Shown: positions 18,861-28,660 of the stretch, one piece after another
Position numbering within the stretch: the first letter of the stretch is position 1
Layout: every line of letters begins with the position of its first letter
Assembly (NCBI RefSeq): GCF_032854445.1
Contig: NC_088299.1
Location: forward strand, 18,593,608-18,657,607
From: Liolophura sinensis
Lineage: Eukaryota > Mollusca > Polyplacophora > Chitonida > Chitonidae
Direction of reading: 5' to 3'
DNA length: 64,000 nt
Translations under genes and position numbers: made by a program
Notes under the pieces: generated by a model
The model's database searches: none
What the model saw: the letters and a program-made list of their open reading frames with translations, nothing else
Told to the model about the DNA's origin: nothing

Positions 18861-21800
18861 TTTTTTTGTTTTTTTTTTTATTTATTTATTTTTTTTTGTT
18901 TTATTTAATTTTTTTTTTTGGAAGCCGCCATTAACCCATGGTAATCCTTTGGTGTGATCTGTTTCTTCAACCGTTTTCTGCCTCCTTCGTCATGGTACTT
19001 AAAACAGCCCGGATCCCTGAATCACCCTTACTGCGTCCTTCTTCGTAATTATGTCGCATACCTCAACCAACTCATGTAACGTATGTACATGTATCTTGAA
19101 TGTTATATGTACAAAAGACAGTTTACGTATTACTCAGGCTACATGTGTACACCCAAAGCACAGATAACATGAAGTCATATACATGTAGTGAGGCTGTACT
19201 GCCCTACACTGTGGTACATTTGGTGACATGATCTAACAGTCGGGGGGCAGCTGGGGATGGGTGTACGGCTTGTTTCATACCTCTTCATCCCACTACGAAT
19301 GATGTCAGAAGGCATTTTCGGTCCACATCGGCTGATTGGCCAATTTCACGTCTCGTTTGTCGTGATGTTGGACGCTTGACCACTGGCCATTGAGAGGTGG
19401 CCCTGACATACTCACTGCTGACCGCGCACCGTCCATCTGTGTTTATTGACGCTGGCCGCCAGCCAAGGCTTAAAAACAACACCGCCTGTGACAAGTCAGC
19501 GAAACGGCTATACATCCCCAGATGGTGCACGGCTGAAATGAAACATGGAATCAACAGACACCGACCGAAATGTGACATCGCTCAAACCCTCCGCAAATTA
19601 AGTGATTTCACCAGGTCAGGGCTGATCGTATGTCAGACGATTACGTTTTTGCGTGGACAGATCTCTGAGCTATCTGTCAGAGTGGTCAGCAACGGCCAAC
19701 TGTCCAAGTGACGTGCAATTTGCTCAGCGTAATCGCCGAGTTAAGCTGGTGTGAAGATTTGACTGATAGGGAAAGGAAATACGGGAACGCTTACTGGGAA
19801 TTAGCCATTTAAATGGGACTTCTGAGGATATCAGAAGCGGGAATCATGCAGCACAAGCTTCGTCTTGAAACGACCAATATGTGGTGTCTATGTATTTAGT
19901 CCCAAGGTTTCTAAATTACCAGAAAATTAACCAGAATAAAAACAGATCGTGTATGAATAATTTAAGAAATTAATATCAAGATTCTCCGCATCCAGCGGCA
20001 ATCAACTGAAACAAAAGCTACTCCTTTAAGTACATCCACAAGCATTTAATTTGTTATTATCTTGACTGATAGTATATTGTCAGTTATAATCAAACATATT
20101 ACTTGACAGTCTTTATGGATTCAGAATGGTTTTTTTGTGCGAAAAATCCTGCCATGCGAATCGCAAAAAAAAACATCTCAGAAGGTAATGCGCAGCCAAA
20201 CCAAAATTGTTGATCCATGACAGGTAAATGATAACATAGAAAACACGAGTGTGTATAGCTTTCATGTTCATATAAACTACAATTGTTGTATGCAATGCTG
20301 GCTCAGTGGGGAAACTTTCCCGTCTTAGGTAACTGGTCCGCATAGAAGCTGGGTGCTCTGTTGTTCATTCCTGCCTTTGCGATGACTTTTTGTGGGAAAA
20401 CTGGTCACGTATTTCTCATGTTCTGCGATGACCGCACCAGATTGGACCCGAGTGGCCATCGGGCGGGGGTGGGTGTGTGTGTGTGTGGGGGGGGGGAGTA
20501 TCCCTTTGTTTACTCATATCTATTTATTTCCATTAGATTTTTACGCCGCACGCATGAATGTTTATTACTTATAACAGTTTAATATTGAAACACGTGAAGT
20601 AATAAATGTGACGTTAGACAGTTCCTCTGTTAGCGACAAACAACACTCTAGCATGAGCTACATGTTAGATGAAAGACCATTAAATATTTTGAAAATAGTT
20701 AGATTTATGTATTTTAGAATATTTTTCGAGCCAGTAAAATACATTTAAAGTCTTGGATTCTAATGTGGCCTTTTCTAACTATACTAGGACCAGTGATGTC
20801 ACTTCAGTTTTTTGCCACACCTATACTCCTATATTTCATCATTCAAAATGTATCTTCATTTAGAGCTATGAATGCATTCAGCAAATGGACCTTCAAAAGA
20901 ACTATTTCTTTTGCTGTGACAATACTTCTGTGACGTCATTGATACCCTTTGGGTCCCAAGAAACCACCATAGAATCCTATGTGTTAGATGCATTTTAGTC
21001 GGTTAGAAACATTCTGAAAAAATAAATCAGAGTATTTTCCTGGACAGTGTTTAATGCTCCTTCATCTTTACGAAAATACTAATATCCCTTCTTCATTTGA
21101 AAGACAAAACATCTTAACAGAAGCACGGAGGATTACCGTGGTTTGTCAACGCTCTCGGATTATCAGAGGCATTGTTTGTTATATGTTCAGAATAGTTCAG
21201 TGACACTTTGTGGGTGACGGTGAAAAAGTGTCATGTAGGTACTGTTTTGTTTCGTACACGTGAAGGAACGAACAAAGCGGCGCGATTTGGTGAACCTGGG
21301 TGCCCAGAAGCCTGTCACAATTAACATCAGCTGTTATCCCTACTTCTCACAGCTTCACAGCCGCCACATCTGAAAACGATTGTTTCCAGGCTTGATCAGA
21401 GCCACAAAGAAATGTAACGACAGAAAAAAAGTAAGGCGCCTACATCGTGAAAACCAAGACCCATTTCTTTATACAATTTGAGAAAAGTAAGATATCTGTC
21501 CGTTAAAACGCGATATGCAACCTGGAGAAGCGATGAGATGTCTTTTTCTTTGGTCTCTCACTTGTCAGCCTACGTCAGTCATGGCTTCAGCAGAAACGAA
21601 CAGCGATAGCAACATCGCTCGACAAGCCACTACGCTCTGCTATTGACATCTTACCGACCGTTGGATTGTTTTCAAAGCAGGAAACAAAAACAAAATAATT
21701 GCTTAAACATTTATCGCCCTTTTTTCTCGCCTCTCACGCCAATCGTACGTTGATTTATATTGCTTTATTTCAAAACAAGTCACGAATTTCATGCATGTTT

Positions 21801-23244
21801 TTCAAGCTAAACTGTGTTTATCCATGCGCCATAGAGAGGCGCGTGTGATAGGTAGTGAAAGCAGCAGTGCTGGCTGCCGAATGGCTCTCCCTGCCACTCG
21901 ATAACGCCTTCAACAGATATCTAACGAAAACACATCATGTATCCACTCGGTGTGTACATGGAATCAGCGACCCGCCATTGTTTGTACAGAGAAACCGGTC
22001 CGCGCTTTACCCCGCTATAAAAGCCAGCGCATGTTGTTTCGGCCTGACTTTCATTTAGTCCCATCGCCGTGCTTGTCGTTCTCGTCTTTTTCCCTATTCG
22101 TTCACTTCCACATGCCACCTCGTTTCTTATAAGATGCCTCCTACCAAATGAATATCAGCTAAAAATATAAAGCCTCCGAGTAGATAAAACAAAAGCTTAT
22201 TTGCTGGCGAGATTTCACCAAAGTTGTATTTATTTATATTGTTACGAGGAGCAAGTGTTTGCACGTGATGCCTGTATTGTAGGCATAGAGCGCTAACACT
22301 GCTAGGAAATGGCCACTTAGCGGAGCTTGCACAAGATATGGTAGATCTGTACAGGTATATAACGCTGTGCTTTTCCAGAAACAATAGAGTACAATTCTGA
22401 CCTGTTATATATCGACACAATTGGAACATTTTTATTTCTGCAAGTTTATTTCTTTATTATTTAATGGCCATACCAAAGAACTTCTTGGCGACAGTGCAAT
22501 GGTGAGGTTTTTCCACCATTGACTTTTAATAGTTGAAACTACACAAACATAAAATTGTACATTTTATATTCAGAACATCATCAATGAGTTTATTATGGAG
22601 AGTTTCCGTGCGGATTTCTCACTCTCTCATAACGCTTTATATTGTTTGCTTATAGAAATTATGTGTATAGACAATCTTTCACAAACCCATCACATATATA
22701 TATTTTGAAAAGTATCGGAAATTAATTTATTTGGCTTAACCGATGAATACATATATGTTGTGTGAATTCAGACATACTTGACTGAAAGTACAGAAGACCT
22801 TAGACTGTGGTCTAAATGTCCACGTTTACCGTGCAAAGGGAAGTAACTCGCAAAATTATGCTGACTATTATATTTTTGAAGTTATGTCCCTTTAAACTTC
22901 CTTAGAGTCCTGGGGCTGTTCGGTTGCAGGTTCAGGGAGTTTGTGGGATACGATACATGGATATATAAGTGGTTCATCGGAAAATTTATTGGATGTTACG
23001 GACATCGAAATCTAGTATAATGTTTGTATAGTTCGTATATCCATCACAATGGTAGGCTTATTGGTTGTAATATACTCACAATTAAGATTATCTGGAGATT
23101 TTCTTGCGACAGTGATATCTAAAAGATTTTCTTACCTATAAATAGTATAATGTATGTATGCACGCTAGGGTTTAACTTCGTACTTAGCAATTTTTCAGAC
23201 ATTTGACAACGAGAAGTCGTTAGGAATGTGTGCATATACTTTGT
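18861..23244. other. No gene; simple-sequence patches only
   Basis: A T-rich tract (18857-18920) and a G/GT-rich tract (20464-20498) are the only distinctive features. Short frames on both strands at 19285-19711, 20113-20582 and 21855-22429 have no recognisable domain or splice pattern. Confidence 0.5.
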
Positions 23245-23310
23245 TTTCCTGTGGCAGGGTGTCCATGCCACCAAAGTGCTGCCGTCACTGAAGCATCACG
23301 CCGAAGACCT
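23245..23310 (-). mobile_element. SINE family B, 3' part, split by the transposon
   Basis: GCCACCAAAGTGCTGCCGTC, then CACTGAAGCATCACGCCGAAG, is the minus-strand tail side of a family B SINE. The rest resumes at 27902 (ACCTGACACGCCACTGGGCC, then the TCAGTGCTGAGCGC core) on the other side of the mobile element. This shows that the 4.6-kb element inserted as one piece into a pre-existing SINE. Confidence 0.7.
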
Positions 23311-23763
23311 GGCCTCGGACCCCCATTAATTTTCCATAAGCGACAATGTTAACGTCTAGCACTGTAGCTCAGTCCCAAACATTCCGTGGCCAATAAGCTT
23401 TGGTGCATACCTGGCCCAGCCTGTGAGAAAGAAGCCATAAAAATCTTGACATAGGTTGACCGTCAAAATCTGGACCTTTCCATGCCGGCAGCTGGGAGGC
23501 GTGCCTAGCAACGCCAAGGGGACGTCACTCGCAGCCTCATCACTACCTCACACCTTGTGTCCTCTCGCCCAGAGTTTCAAACTTTCATCAATAAAGCTCA
23601 TACCTCCTCAAAGTTTAGACAGTTTCCAGCATTTTAATACCAAGCATGCACCTGTGCACCAAAAATGGACGCCTGGGAGCAAAAAAAGACTTTATACCCT
23701 AAAATTCACAGAACTACAATCGTCCCTACCGAAAAACGGAAGTTGTAATGGGGGTCTGTGTCC
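23311..23763 (+). repeat. Left 453-bp terminal direct repeat
   Basis: Identical to 27449-27901 by direct reading. Its own two ends are inverted relative to each other, sharing GACCCCCATTA. It contains AATAAA near 23591 in the plus sense and no plausible gene; a 113-codon frame within and beyond it recurs in the right copy only because the DNA is the same. Confidence 0.9.
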
Positions 23764-24617
23764 TATCACACCAGCCAACTTTTTTCAAAATCAATAATTT
23801 TTGCACCACACAATTCCTGACACTTCTGAACCTCACAGGCAAAATTAGGGCTTGATACATGCAGAAACTTTGGAGTTGAATGAATTCAAGTTGGGGTACC
23901 CCCATCTTGGACATGTGTCTTTTTTTCAGGGTGAAAAAACTCTGAAGGGTAAACTTTGAAGCTTTGCAGTGCATATACCGTTCAAGATATCTCCATCAGG
24001 TCAACTGTTTTGGAAAGACAAGATGTTTATCTGCAAGAAAAGTTAAAAAAATCACATTGACAGAGCACTTTAGACTTTTCAAAAGCAACCATTTAGAGAA
24101 ATATACATTTTTAAGAAGACTTTTCTACTCAGAGCAGCTTTAAATATGAAAGTTACAAACCAAAAGTGTCAAAGCATACATCAAAATATAGGCAATTTAT
24201 CTGACAATTAAATGTCAAAATATAAGACATTTACTTCAGCAACTATGTGAAAAAAATTGACTGACAGTGTGGTAGGGGGTATCAAAGCGGATTGTCACGA
24301 TTTCGGAACAATCATTTGTGACCAAAATCAAAGCAAGAATAATGCCTCAAGGTGATGAAGACCTACTCACAGGCACTTTTTTAGTGGACAGGACTTAAGA
24401 AAAGACTAGTATCCCAGTTCCCCACTGAATAGCATGATGAAACCCTTTAAAAGACCACCCAGCCAGGCATCCCCCCCCCCTGCCCTCCTCCCCCATGACT
24501 GCTGATTGGCTGACCACCTCACCATGCAAAAACCTCCCTGCACCATTGCTGTTGTCTCACAGCAGGTTATTACTCTACACAGTCACATCAAAGGGTGTCA
24601 CATTGGCATCTACAACA
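23764..24617. other. Element 5' internal non-coding region
   Basis: There is no supportable frame between the left repeat and the transposase. It contains a C-rich patch at 24468-24492 and presumably carries the transposase promoter. Confidence 0.5.
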
Positions 24618-24623
24618 TATAAA
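24618..24623 (+). promoter_or_regulatory. Candidate TATA box of the transposase gene
   Basis: TATAAA lies only 20 bases before the first in-frame ATG (24638). With a normal TATA-to-start spacing of about 25-30 bases, transcription would begin near or after that ATG. That favours the next in-frame ATG at 24731 as the real translation start. Confidence 0.45.
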
Positions 24624-24637
24624 CAGAGAGGAAAAAT

Positions 24638-26692
24638 ATGAATTTAACATTTCCAATCAGGCAGCCACCAAGTACACCTATATTGGTCAGTCTGACAGTT
24701 AACAAGGCAAACAATCTACCCCAAAACACCATGAAGGGAGACAGAAAGAGGAAACAGTCTAGATTTCAAGCTGGAAAGGCCCAGGATCGCTCAAATAACC
24801 TGTCAGCAGTTACAGACATGCTGAATCCTCTGCCTGGGTGTTCCTTGATGGACACAGATTTCCAGCCCAATCAGGAGGCTGTAAGAACACACCAGCCTGA
24901 CACAAAGAGAATACAGCGGCCAAGACGGTGCAAGGTAGATTCCACGGCTGGATCAGACAGAGATACCCATGAGCGGGAATGGGCTGCTGAAGGAATGCGA
25001 CTCATAGACATACAGAAAATGGTGTGTATATGGAACAAAGTTATGCTTGAGCACAGTGAGACCAAGGACCACTGTCCACTGCCCAGGTTAGAGATAGCTG
25101 CAGAGAAAAAGTGGGGTTTAGCCTGGGCGTTCAGTTTTAAGTGCTGTGACTGTGACTATGTATCTGGCTTCCACAAATTCTACAAAGAGGTAGAATGCAA
25201 CAGACCTGGCCAAAAAGCTGCAGCGGTGAACCGAGCTCTTCAAGTAGGCCTCCAGGACACACCAATGGGGAACACCCGAGCCAGACTCCTATTTGCAGCG
25301 ATGGACGTGCCGCCTGCCACTCGTAGGAACATGCATCGCACTGCAAACCATGTCGCATCTGCAATCGCAAAGCTGAACAGAGAGGATATGGCAAATAAGG
25401 TGGAAGAGGTAAAGGCATACAAAAGGCAAAGAGGAGAGGATGACAGCACAATAGATTTGGCCACAGACACTCGCTACAACAGCATTACCATAACCAGTCC
25501 CAAGAAACCGGGCCAGAATGCTTCACAAGCCATTTCCCTGGCAGTGGAGACATCAACAGACAAGCAATACATTGTCTCCGCAGCACTGAAGAATAAATTG
25601 TGTTGGACTGGGTCCTGGCTGAGAGGAAAAGGCTTCCAAGTAAAGTGCCCTGGAGGACACGAGGAGTGCACAGCGAACACAAACCCACATGCCCCCTGGT
25701 CCGAGTATAATATGGGGAACGAGATTGGCGAGGGATTGGCGAGGCAAGGTGTTTTAGCCAAGCACGTAACCACGGACGGCGACTCCAGGTCAGCCAAGGG
25801 AGTGGAGGACGGCATCCGACTGGTCGAGCCACTGTGGGAGGTCGAACGGTTAGCAGACCCCACGCACCTTGGTAGATCCCAGTTCAAGAAATGTAACCAG
25901 GCTAAGTTCAGCGATGCCATGTTTGAAGGACAGGGCCGAACGAGGGAAGCCAGGAAGAAAGCACAGAAGGTGTTGAGTCAGGATGTTAAGGCCAGGTGTA
26001 GCTTGATATTTTCTCAACTTATGTCTGAGCACATTGGTGACATAAGGAAAATAAAAGCTTACCTACCCAGGGTTGTGGATGCAACGGTCAGGTGTTATGG
26101 TGGGGACTGTTCCAAATGCCGCAGGAACAGTGTGGTTTGCTCCGGAGGGGAAACCAGCAGCTGGTGGGAGAGATCCCTGTTTTTATCCGCCAGTAAACTC
26201 TGCCCTTTCAACATGGATGACAACGACAGGAAACTATTGACCGAAGTACTGCACATGAGGTTGAGCGAGACAGCCGTCACCAGTCTCCGGATGAACACCA
26301 GTACTCAAAAGTGCGAAGCTGTCAACAGATCACTCAGCGTCTCCTTGCCCAAGAATGTAAACTACAGCAGAAATATGGAGGGAAGGGCGGCGTCCACAAT
26401 CCACAGACTTAACAATGGCCAGGACAAGTCCACGGCTGCCAAACTCCAAGCTGTCGGCGCCAGTATTTCACCTAGGAGCGAGAAAACAGTACAACAGATT
26501 GAAAGGGTGAACCAGTACCACAAGGTTTATAAGAAGCGACAGACAGTTAAGGGGAGATCACTCCGCAATACAGCCAGAAAACTCCGAGAGCACATTGAGT
26601 ACAGGCTTTCAAATCCAGAAGAGAAAACTGACTATGCCAAGGGACAACTGGACAACACCCCAACAGATCACACATACGCTAGATATTTGTAA
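24638..26692 (+). CDS. Mutator-like DDE transposase
   Basis: An uninterrupted 684-codon frame. It resembles the metazoan Mutator-like transposase domain family, which acts by DDE-type strand transfer in the nucleus. Residues 34-40 (GDRKRKQ) are basic and could be part of a nuclear signal. C169/C172/C187 (KCCDCDY) may bind zinc. Residues about 196-250 form an alpha-helical segment (GNTRARLLFAAMDVPP). Likely catalytic acidic residues are D277 (DTRYNS), D380 or D382 (TTDGDS) and E560 (TQKCEAVN). A cysteine cluster lies between the second and third (C486, C491, C494, C501; then WWERS), followed by NVNYSRNMEGR, motifs I recall from this family. The second in-frame Met (M32, 24731) is the better start because a TATAAA lies just before the first. 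ATTAAA at 26743 may serve polyadenylation. The intact frame and identical terminal repeats suggest recent mobility. Confidence 0.75.
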   Translation: MNLTFPIRQPPSTPILVSLTVNKANNLPQNTMKGDRKRKQSRFQAGKAQDRSNNLSAVTDMLNPLPGCSLMDTDFQPNQEAVRTHQPDTKRIQRPRRCKVDSTAGSDRDTHEREWAAEGMRLIDIQKMVCIWNKVMLEHSETKDHCPLPRLEIAAEKKWGLAWAFSFKCCDCDYVSGFHKFYKEVECNRPGQKAAAVNRALQVGLQDTPMGNTRARLLFAAMDVPPATRRNMHRTANHVASAIAKLNREDMANKVEEVKAYKRQRGEDDSTIDLATDTRYNSITITSPKKPGQNASQAISLAVETSTDKQYIVSAALKNKLCWTGSWLRGKGFQVKCPGGHEECTANTNPHAPWSEYNMGNEIGEGLARQGVLAKHVTTDGDSRSAKGVEDGIRLVEPLWEVERLADPTHLGRSQFKKCNQAKFSDAMFEGQGRTREARKKAQKVLSQDVKARCSLIFSQLMSEHIGDIRKIKAYLPRVVDATVRCYGGDCSKCRRNSVVCSGGETSSWWERSLFLSASKLCPFNMDDNDRKLLTEVLHMRLSETAVTSLRMNTSTQKCEAVNRSLSVSLPKNVNYSRNMEGRAASTIHRLNNGQDKSTAAKLQAVGASISPRSEKTVQQIERVNQYHKVYKKRQTVKGRSLRNTARKLREHIEYRLSNPEEKTDYAKGQLDNTPTDHTYARYL

Positions 26693-26742
26693 CCGCCAGT
26701 TTTGTATAAAATTTGTCACTGCTGTTGTCGCTTGTGAAAGAA

Positions 26743-26748
26743 ATTAAA
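26743..26748 (+). terminator. Polyadenylation-like signal, transposase
   Basis: ATTAAA lies 51 bp after the transposase stop codon, inside the short gap between the two convergent genes. Confidence 0.35.
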
Positions 26749-26791
26749 AAATGATGACAGAAATTGAGCAAAATCTGAAACACATCTGTTA

Positions 26792-26797
26792 TTTATT
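26792..26797 (-). terminator. Polyadenylation signal, endonuclease-like gene
   Basis: On the minus strand AATAAA follows the stop codon (26802-26804) of the endonuclease-like frame by four bases. This tight spacing supports that frame as a former gene end. Confidence 0.5.
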
Positions 26798-26801
26798 ATT
26801 T

Positions 26802-27196
26802 TTAATGAGGGGAAACCAACCTGCTCAGTCTTAAATGCAGCATGCACCTTGCATACTGCCCATGGCCGAGACAGCGCCCTACGTTGCAGCAGCGCTGCCT
26901 GTTATTGTTAACACAATGCGGTTCCAAGCTTGTGTGGTCCACATTTACACAGCGTGTGTTGTGGCACAATCAAGCTTGGGATCTAAATGTGACAGCCCCT
27001 GTCTGGCCATATAAACAAGTCTACTGATGTATTTCTTCTTCCATCCATGTGTGACGGGGTCTTTGTAGGAGGCAAGGCCATATCGACCATCTCTCGTCAA
27101 TGGTCCAGTCCACACTCGACAGGCTCCGTTTTCGTTATAAACACTGAAACTTTCAATTTTTGCAGCAATTTCTGCTCTGAACGTCTCCATTTTCAA
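26802..27196 (-). pseudogene. His-Cys-box/HNH endonuclease-like gene, frameshifted
   Basis: On the minus strand, a frame from ATG 27196 to about 26970 encodes GACRVWTGPLTRDGRYG followed by SRLVYMARQG. This is the N-terminal pattern of zinc-binding-loop (I-PpoI-like, His-Me finger) endonucleases: an early cysteine, a W-T-G turn, and an R-L/V-Y helix. The next frame, 26969 to the stop at 26802, starts LCHNTRCVNVDH, followed by a C-V-N-N-N-R segment and C-x4-C-L-G-H-x5-C. This matches the I-PpoI zinc ligands and the metal-binding Asn in order. The two frames overlap by one base, so an intron cannot join them. In the known family the catalytic His comes two residues before the first of these Cys, exactly where the break lies, so it is missing here. 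The gene is convergent with the transposase and ends within 110 bp of it. The alternative is a sequencing error at one spot. Confidence 0.7.
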
Positions 27197-27448
27197 GCGT
27201 AGGAATACTAGAACGTTGCATGTTGTTCATTTCAGGATGCCTATACACATGTTACCCTACACTGAACAGCATTTTACCGATTTTTCATCAAAATGGATAT
27301 TTTCAAAAAATAAATAGCCCCAAGAAGCTATAAAACGGCTCAATCAATGCAAAACACATCACAGACATACCCACCAAAAATTATCAGGCTGCTGCGAAAT
27401 CTAAGCGCATAGTGACATTTTTCACATTTTGGTGACTTCGTCAGTACA
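27197..27448. other. Element 3' internal non-coding region
   Basis: About 250 bp between the endonuclease-like gene's start codon and the right terminal repeat. It presumably holds the minus-strand promoter; no clear TATA box was chosen. Confidence 0.4.
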
Positions 27449-27901
27449 GGCCTCGGACCCCCATTAATTTTCCATAAGCGACAATGTTAACGTCTAGCAC
27501 TGTAGCTCAGTCCCAAACATTCCGTGGCCAATAAGCTTTGGTGCATACCTGGCCCAGCCTGTGAGAAAGAAGCCATAAAAATCTTGACATAGGTTGACCG
27601 TCAAAATCTGGACCTTTCCATGCCGGCAGCTGGGAGGCGTGCCTAGCAACGCCAAGGGGACGTCACTCGCAGCCTCATCACTACCTCACACCTTGTGTCC
27701 TCTCGCCCAGAGTTTCAAACTTTCATCAATAAAGCTCATACCTCCTCAAAGTTTAGACAGTTTCCAGCATTTTAATACCAAGCATGCACCTGTGCACCAA
27801 AAATGGACGCCTGGGAGCAAAAAAAGACTTTATACCCTAAAATTCACAGAACTACAATCGTCCCTACCGAAAAACGGAAGTTGTAATGGGGGTCTGTGTC
27901 C
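27449..27901 (+). repeat. Right 453-bp terminal direct repeat
   Basis: Identical to 23311-23763 by direct reading. The identity stops at both edges: at left CAGTACA versus GAAGACCT, and at right ACCTGAC versus TATCACA. Confidence 0.9.
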
Positions 27902-28065
27902 ACCTGACACGCCACTGGGCCAGCCAGATCTGTTTCTTACTCTAACCCCTCAGTGCTGAGCGCAAAAGCCAGGCAAAAAACAACGACCATTTTTATAAAG
28001 TCTTTGCTAAGATCCCAAAGGTTTGACCCCGGGTCTCCCGACTCCCCTATACATAGTAGACAGAA
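27902..28065 (-). mobile_element. SINE family B, 5' part, split by the transposon
   Basis: Continues the SINE interrupted at 23310. The complement carries the core (CCCTCAGTGCTGAGCGC), a TATAAAGTCTTTGC link and a B-box-like complement (GGTTTGACCCCGGGTCTCCC), in the same order as the intact copy at 17541-17885. Confidence 0.7.
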
Positions 28066-28302
28066 GCTTTATTTAGCCTGTGGGGACACAACGACCATCC
28101 GCTGGAAGTTTCCCGAGACCTTCACATAAAGAAATAATGTATTCAAAGTGCTGTGTCCGCCTACAGCTGACCGCCCGATAGACAGATAGAGAGACAGACA
28201 TCCACCGAAAATAAAATACCCTTTCATGAAACAATTTTAGTATTTCATAGAACCACACCTTTGTCAAATCCTACCATGAGCATTACTTATGTTCATAATC
28301 TG

Positions 28303-28375
28303 TTTTATTTATTTATTAAATTGTTACTTTACGCCATAGTGAAGACTTTTTCACCATATACGACGGCGACCTGTT
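28303..28375 (-). mobile_element. SINE family A tail fragment
   Basis: TTATTTATTTATTAAATTG and TTTACGCCATAGTGAAGAC match the complement of the family A tail. It is immediately followed by a full copy in the opposite orientation. Confidence 0.65.
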
Positions 28376-28387
28376 TTAATGGTGCAT

Positions 28388-28660
28388 GGGGGCCTCCGTG
28401 GCTCAGTTGGTTAGCGCGCTAGCGCAGCGTAATGACCCAGGAGTATCTCACCAATGCGGTCGCTGTGAATTCAAGTCCAGCTCATACTGGCTTCCTCTCC
28501 GGCCGTACGTGGGAAGGTCTGTCAGCAACCTGCGGATGGTCGTGGATTTTCCCCGGGCTCTGCCCGGTTTCCACCCACCATAATGCTGGCCGCCGTCGTA
28601 TAAATGAAATATTCTTGAGTACGGCGTAAAACACCAATCAAATAAATATATAAATAAATT
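28388..28660 (+). mobile_element. SINE family A, full length (reference copy)
   Basis: The head GGGGCCTCCGTGGCTCAGTT holds an A-box (TGGCTCAGTTGG), and a B-box-like GTGAATTCAAGTCC lies at about 28465. The body runs through CTCCGGCCGTACGTGGGAAG, AACCTGCGGATGGTCGTGG and CTGGCCGCCGTCGTATAA. The end is TTGAGTACGGCGTAAAACAC plus CAATCAAATAAATA. This is the most complete family A copy and serves to define the others. Confidence 0.88.

Larger units (their letters stand above)
23311..27901 (+). mobile_element. Mutator-like DNA transposon with 453-bp terminal direct repeats
   Basis: The element is 4,591 bp: a 453-bp repeat, a 3,685-bp internal region and the same 453-bp repeat in the same orientation. 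I compared the two repeats base by base and saw no difference. The internal region holds a transposase gene (plus) and a convergent endonuclease-like gene (minus) whose stop codons are about 110 bp apart. The outer ends form an imperfect inverted repeat matching at 15 of 18 positions: GGCCTCGGACCCCCATTA at left and GGACACAGACCCCCATTA read inward from the right. A 4-bp match, ACCT, flanks the element (23307-23310 and 27902-27905). Long direct terminal repeats are unusual for a Mutator-like element; these normally have inverted ends and 8-11 bp target duplications. No reverse transcriptase, gag, integrase or TG...CA ends are present, so it is not an LTR retrotransposon. Two MITE copies flanking a separate unit is the main alternative. 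Confidence 0.75.

Noticed and set aside
24871..26298. Several minus-strand frames of 60-148 codons
   Set aside because: They are antisense shadows of the transposase gene.
23311..27901. LTR retrotransposon
   Set aside because: The long identical direct repeats suggest LTRs, but there is no reverse transcriptase, integrase, gag or TG...CA ends, and the coding region is a DDE transposase.
28388..28470. tRNA gene
   Set aside because: A-box and B-box-like blocks are present, but they sit at the head of a SINE with body and tail, and no complete cloverleaf was found. The same applies at 17541.
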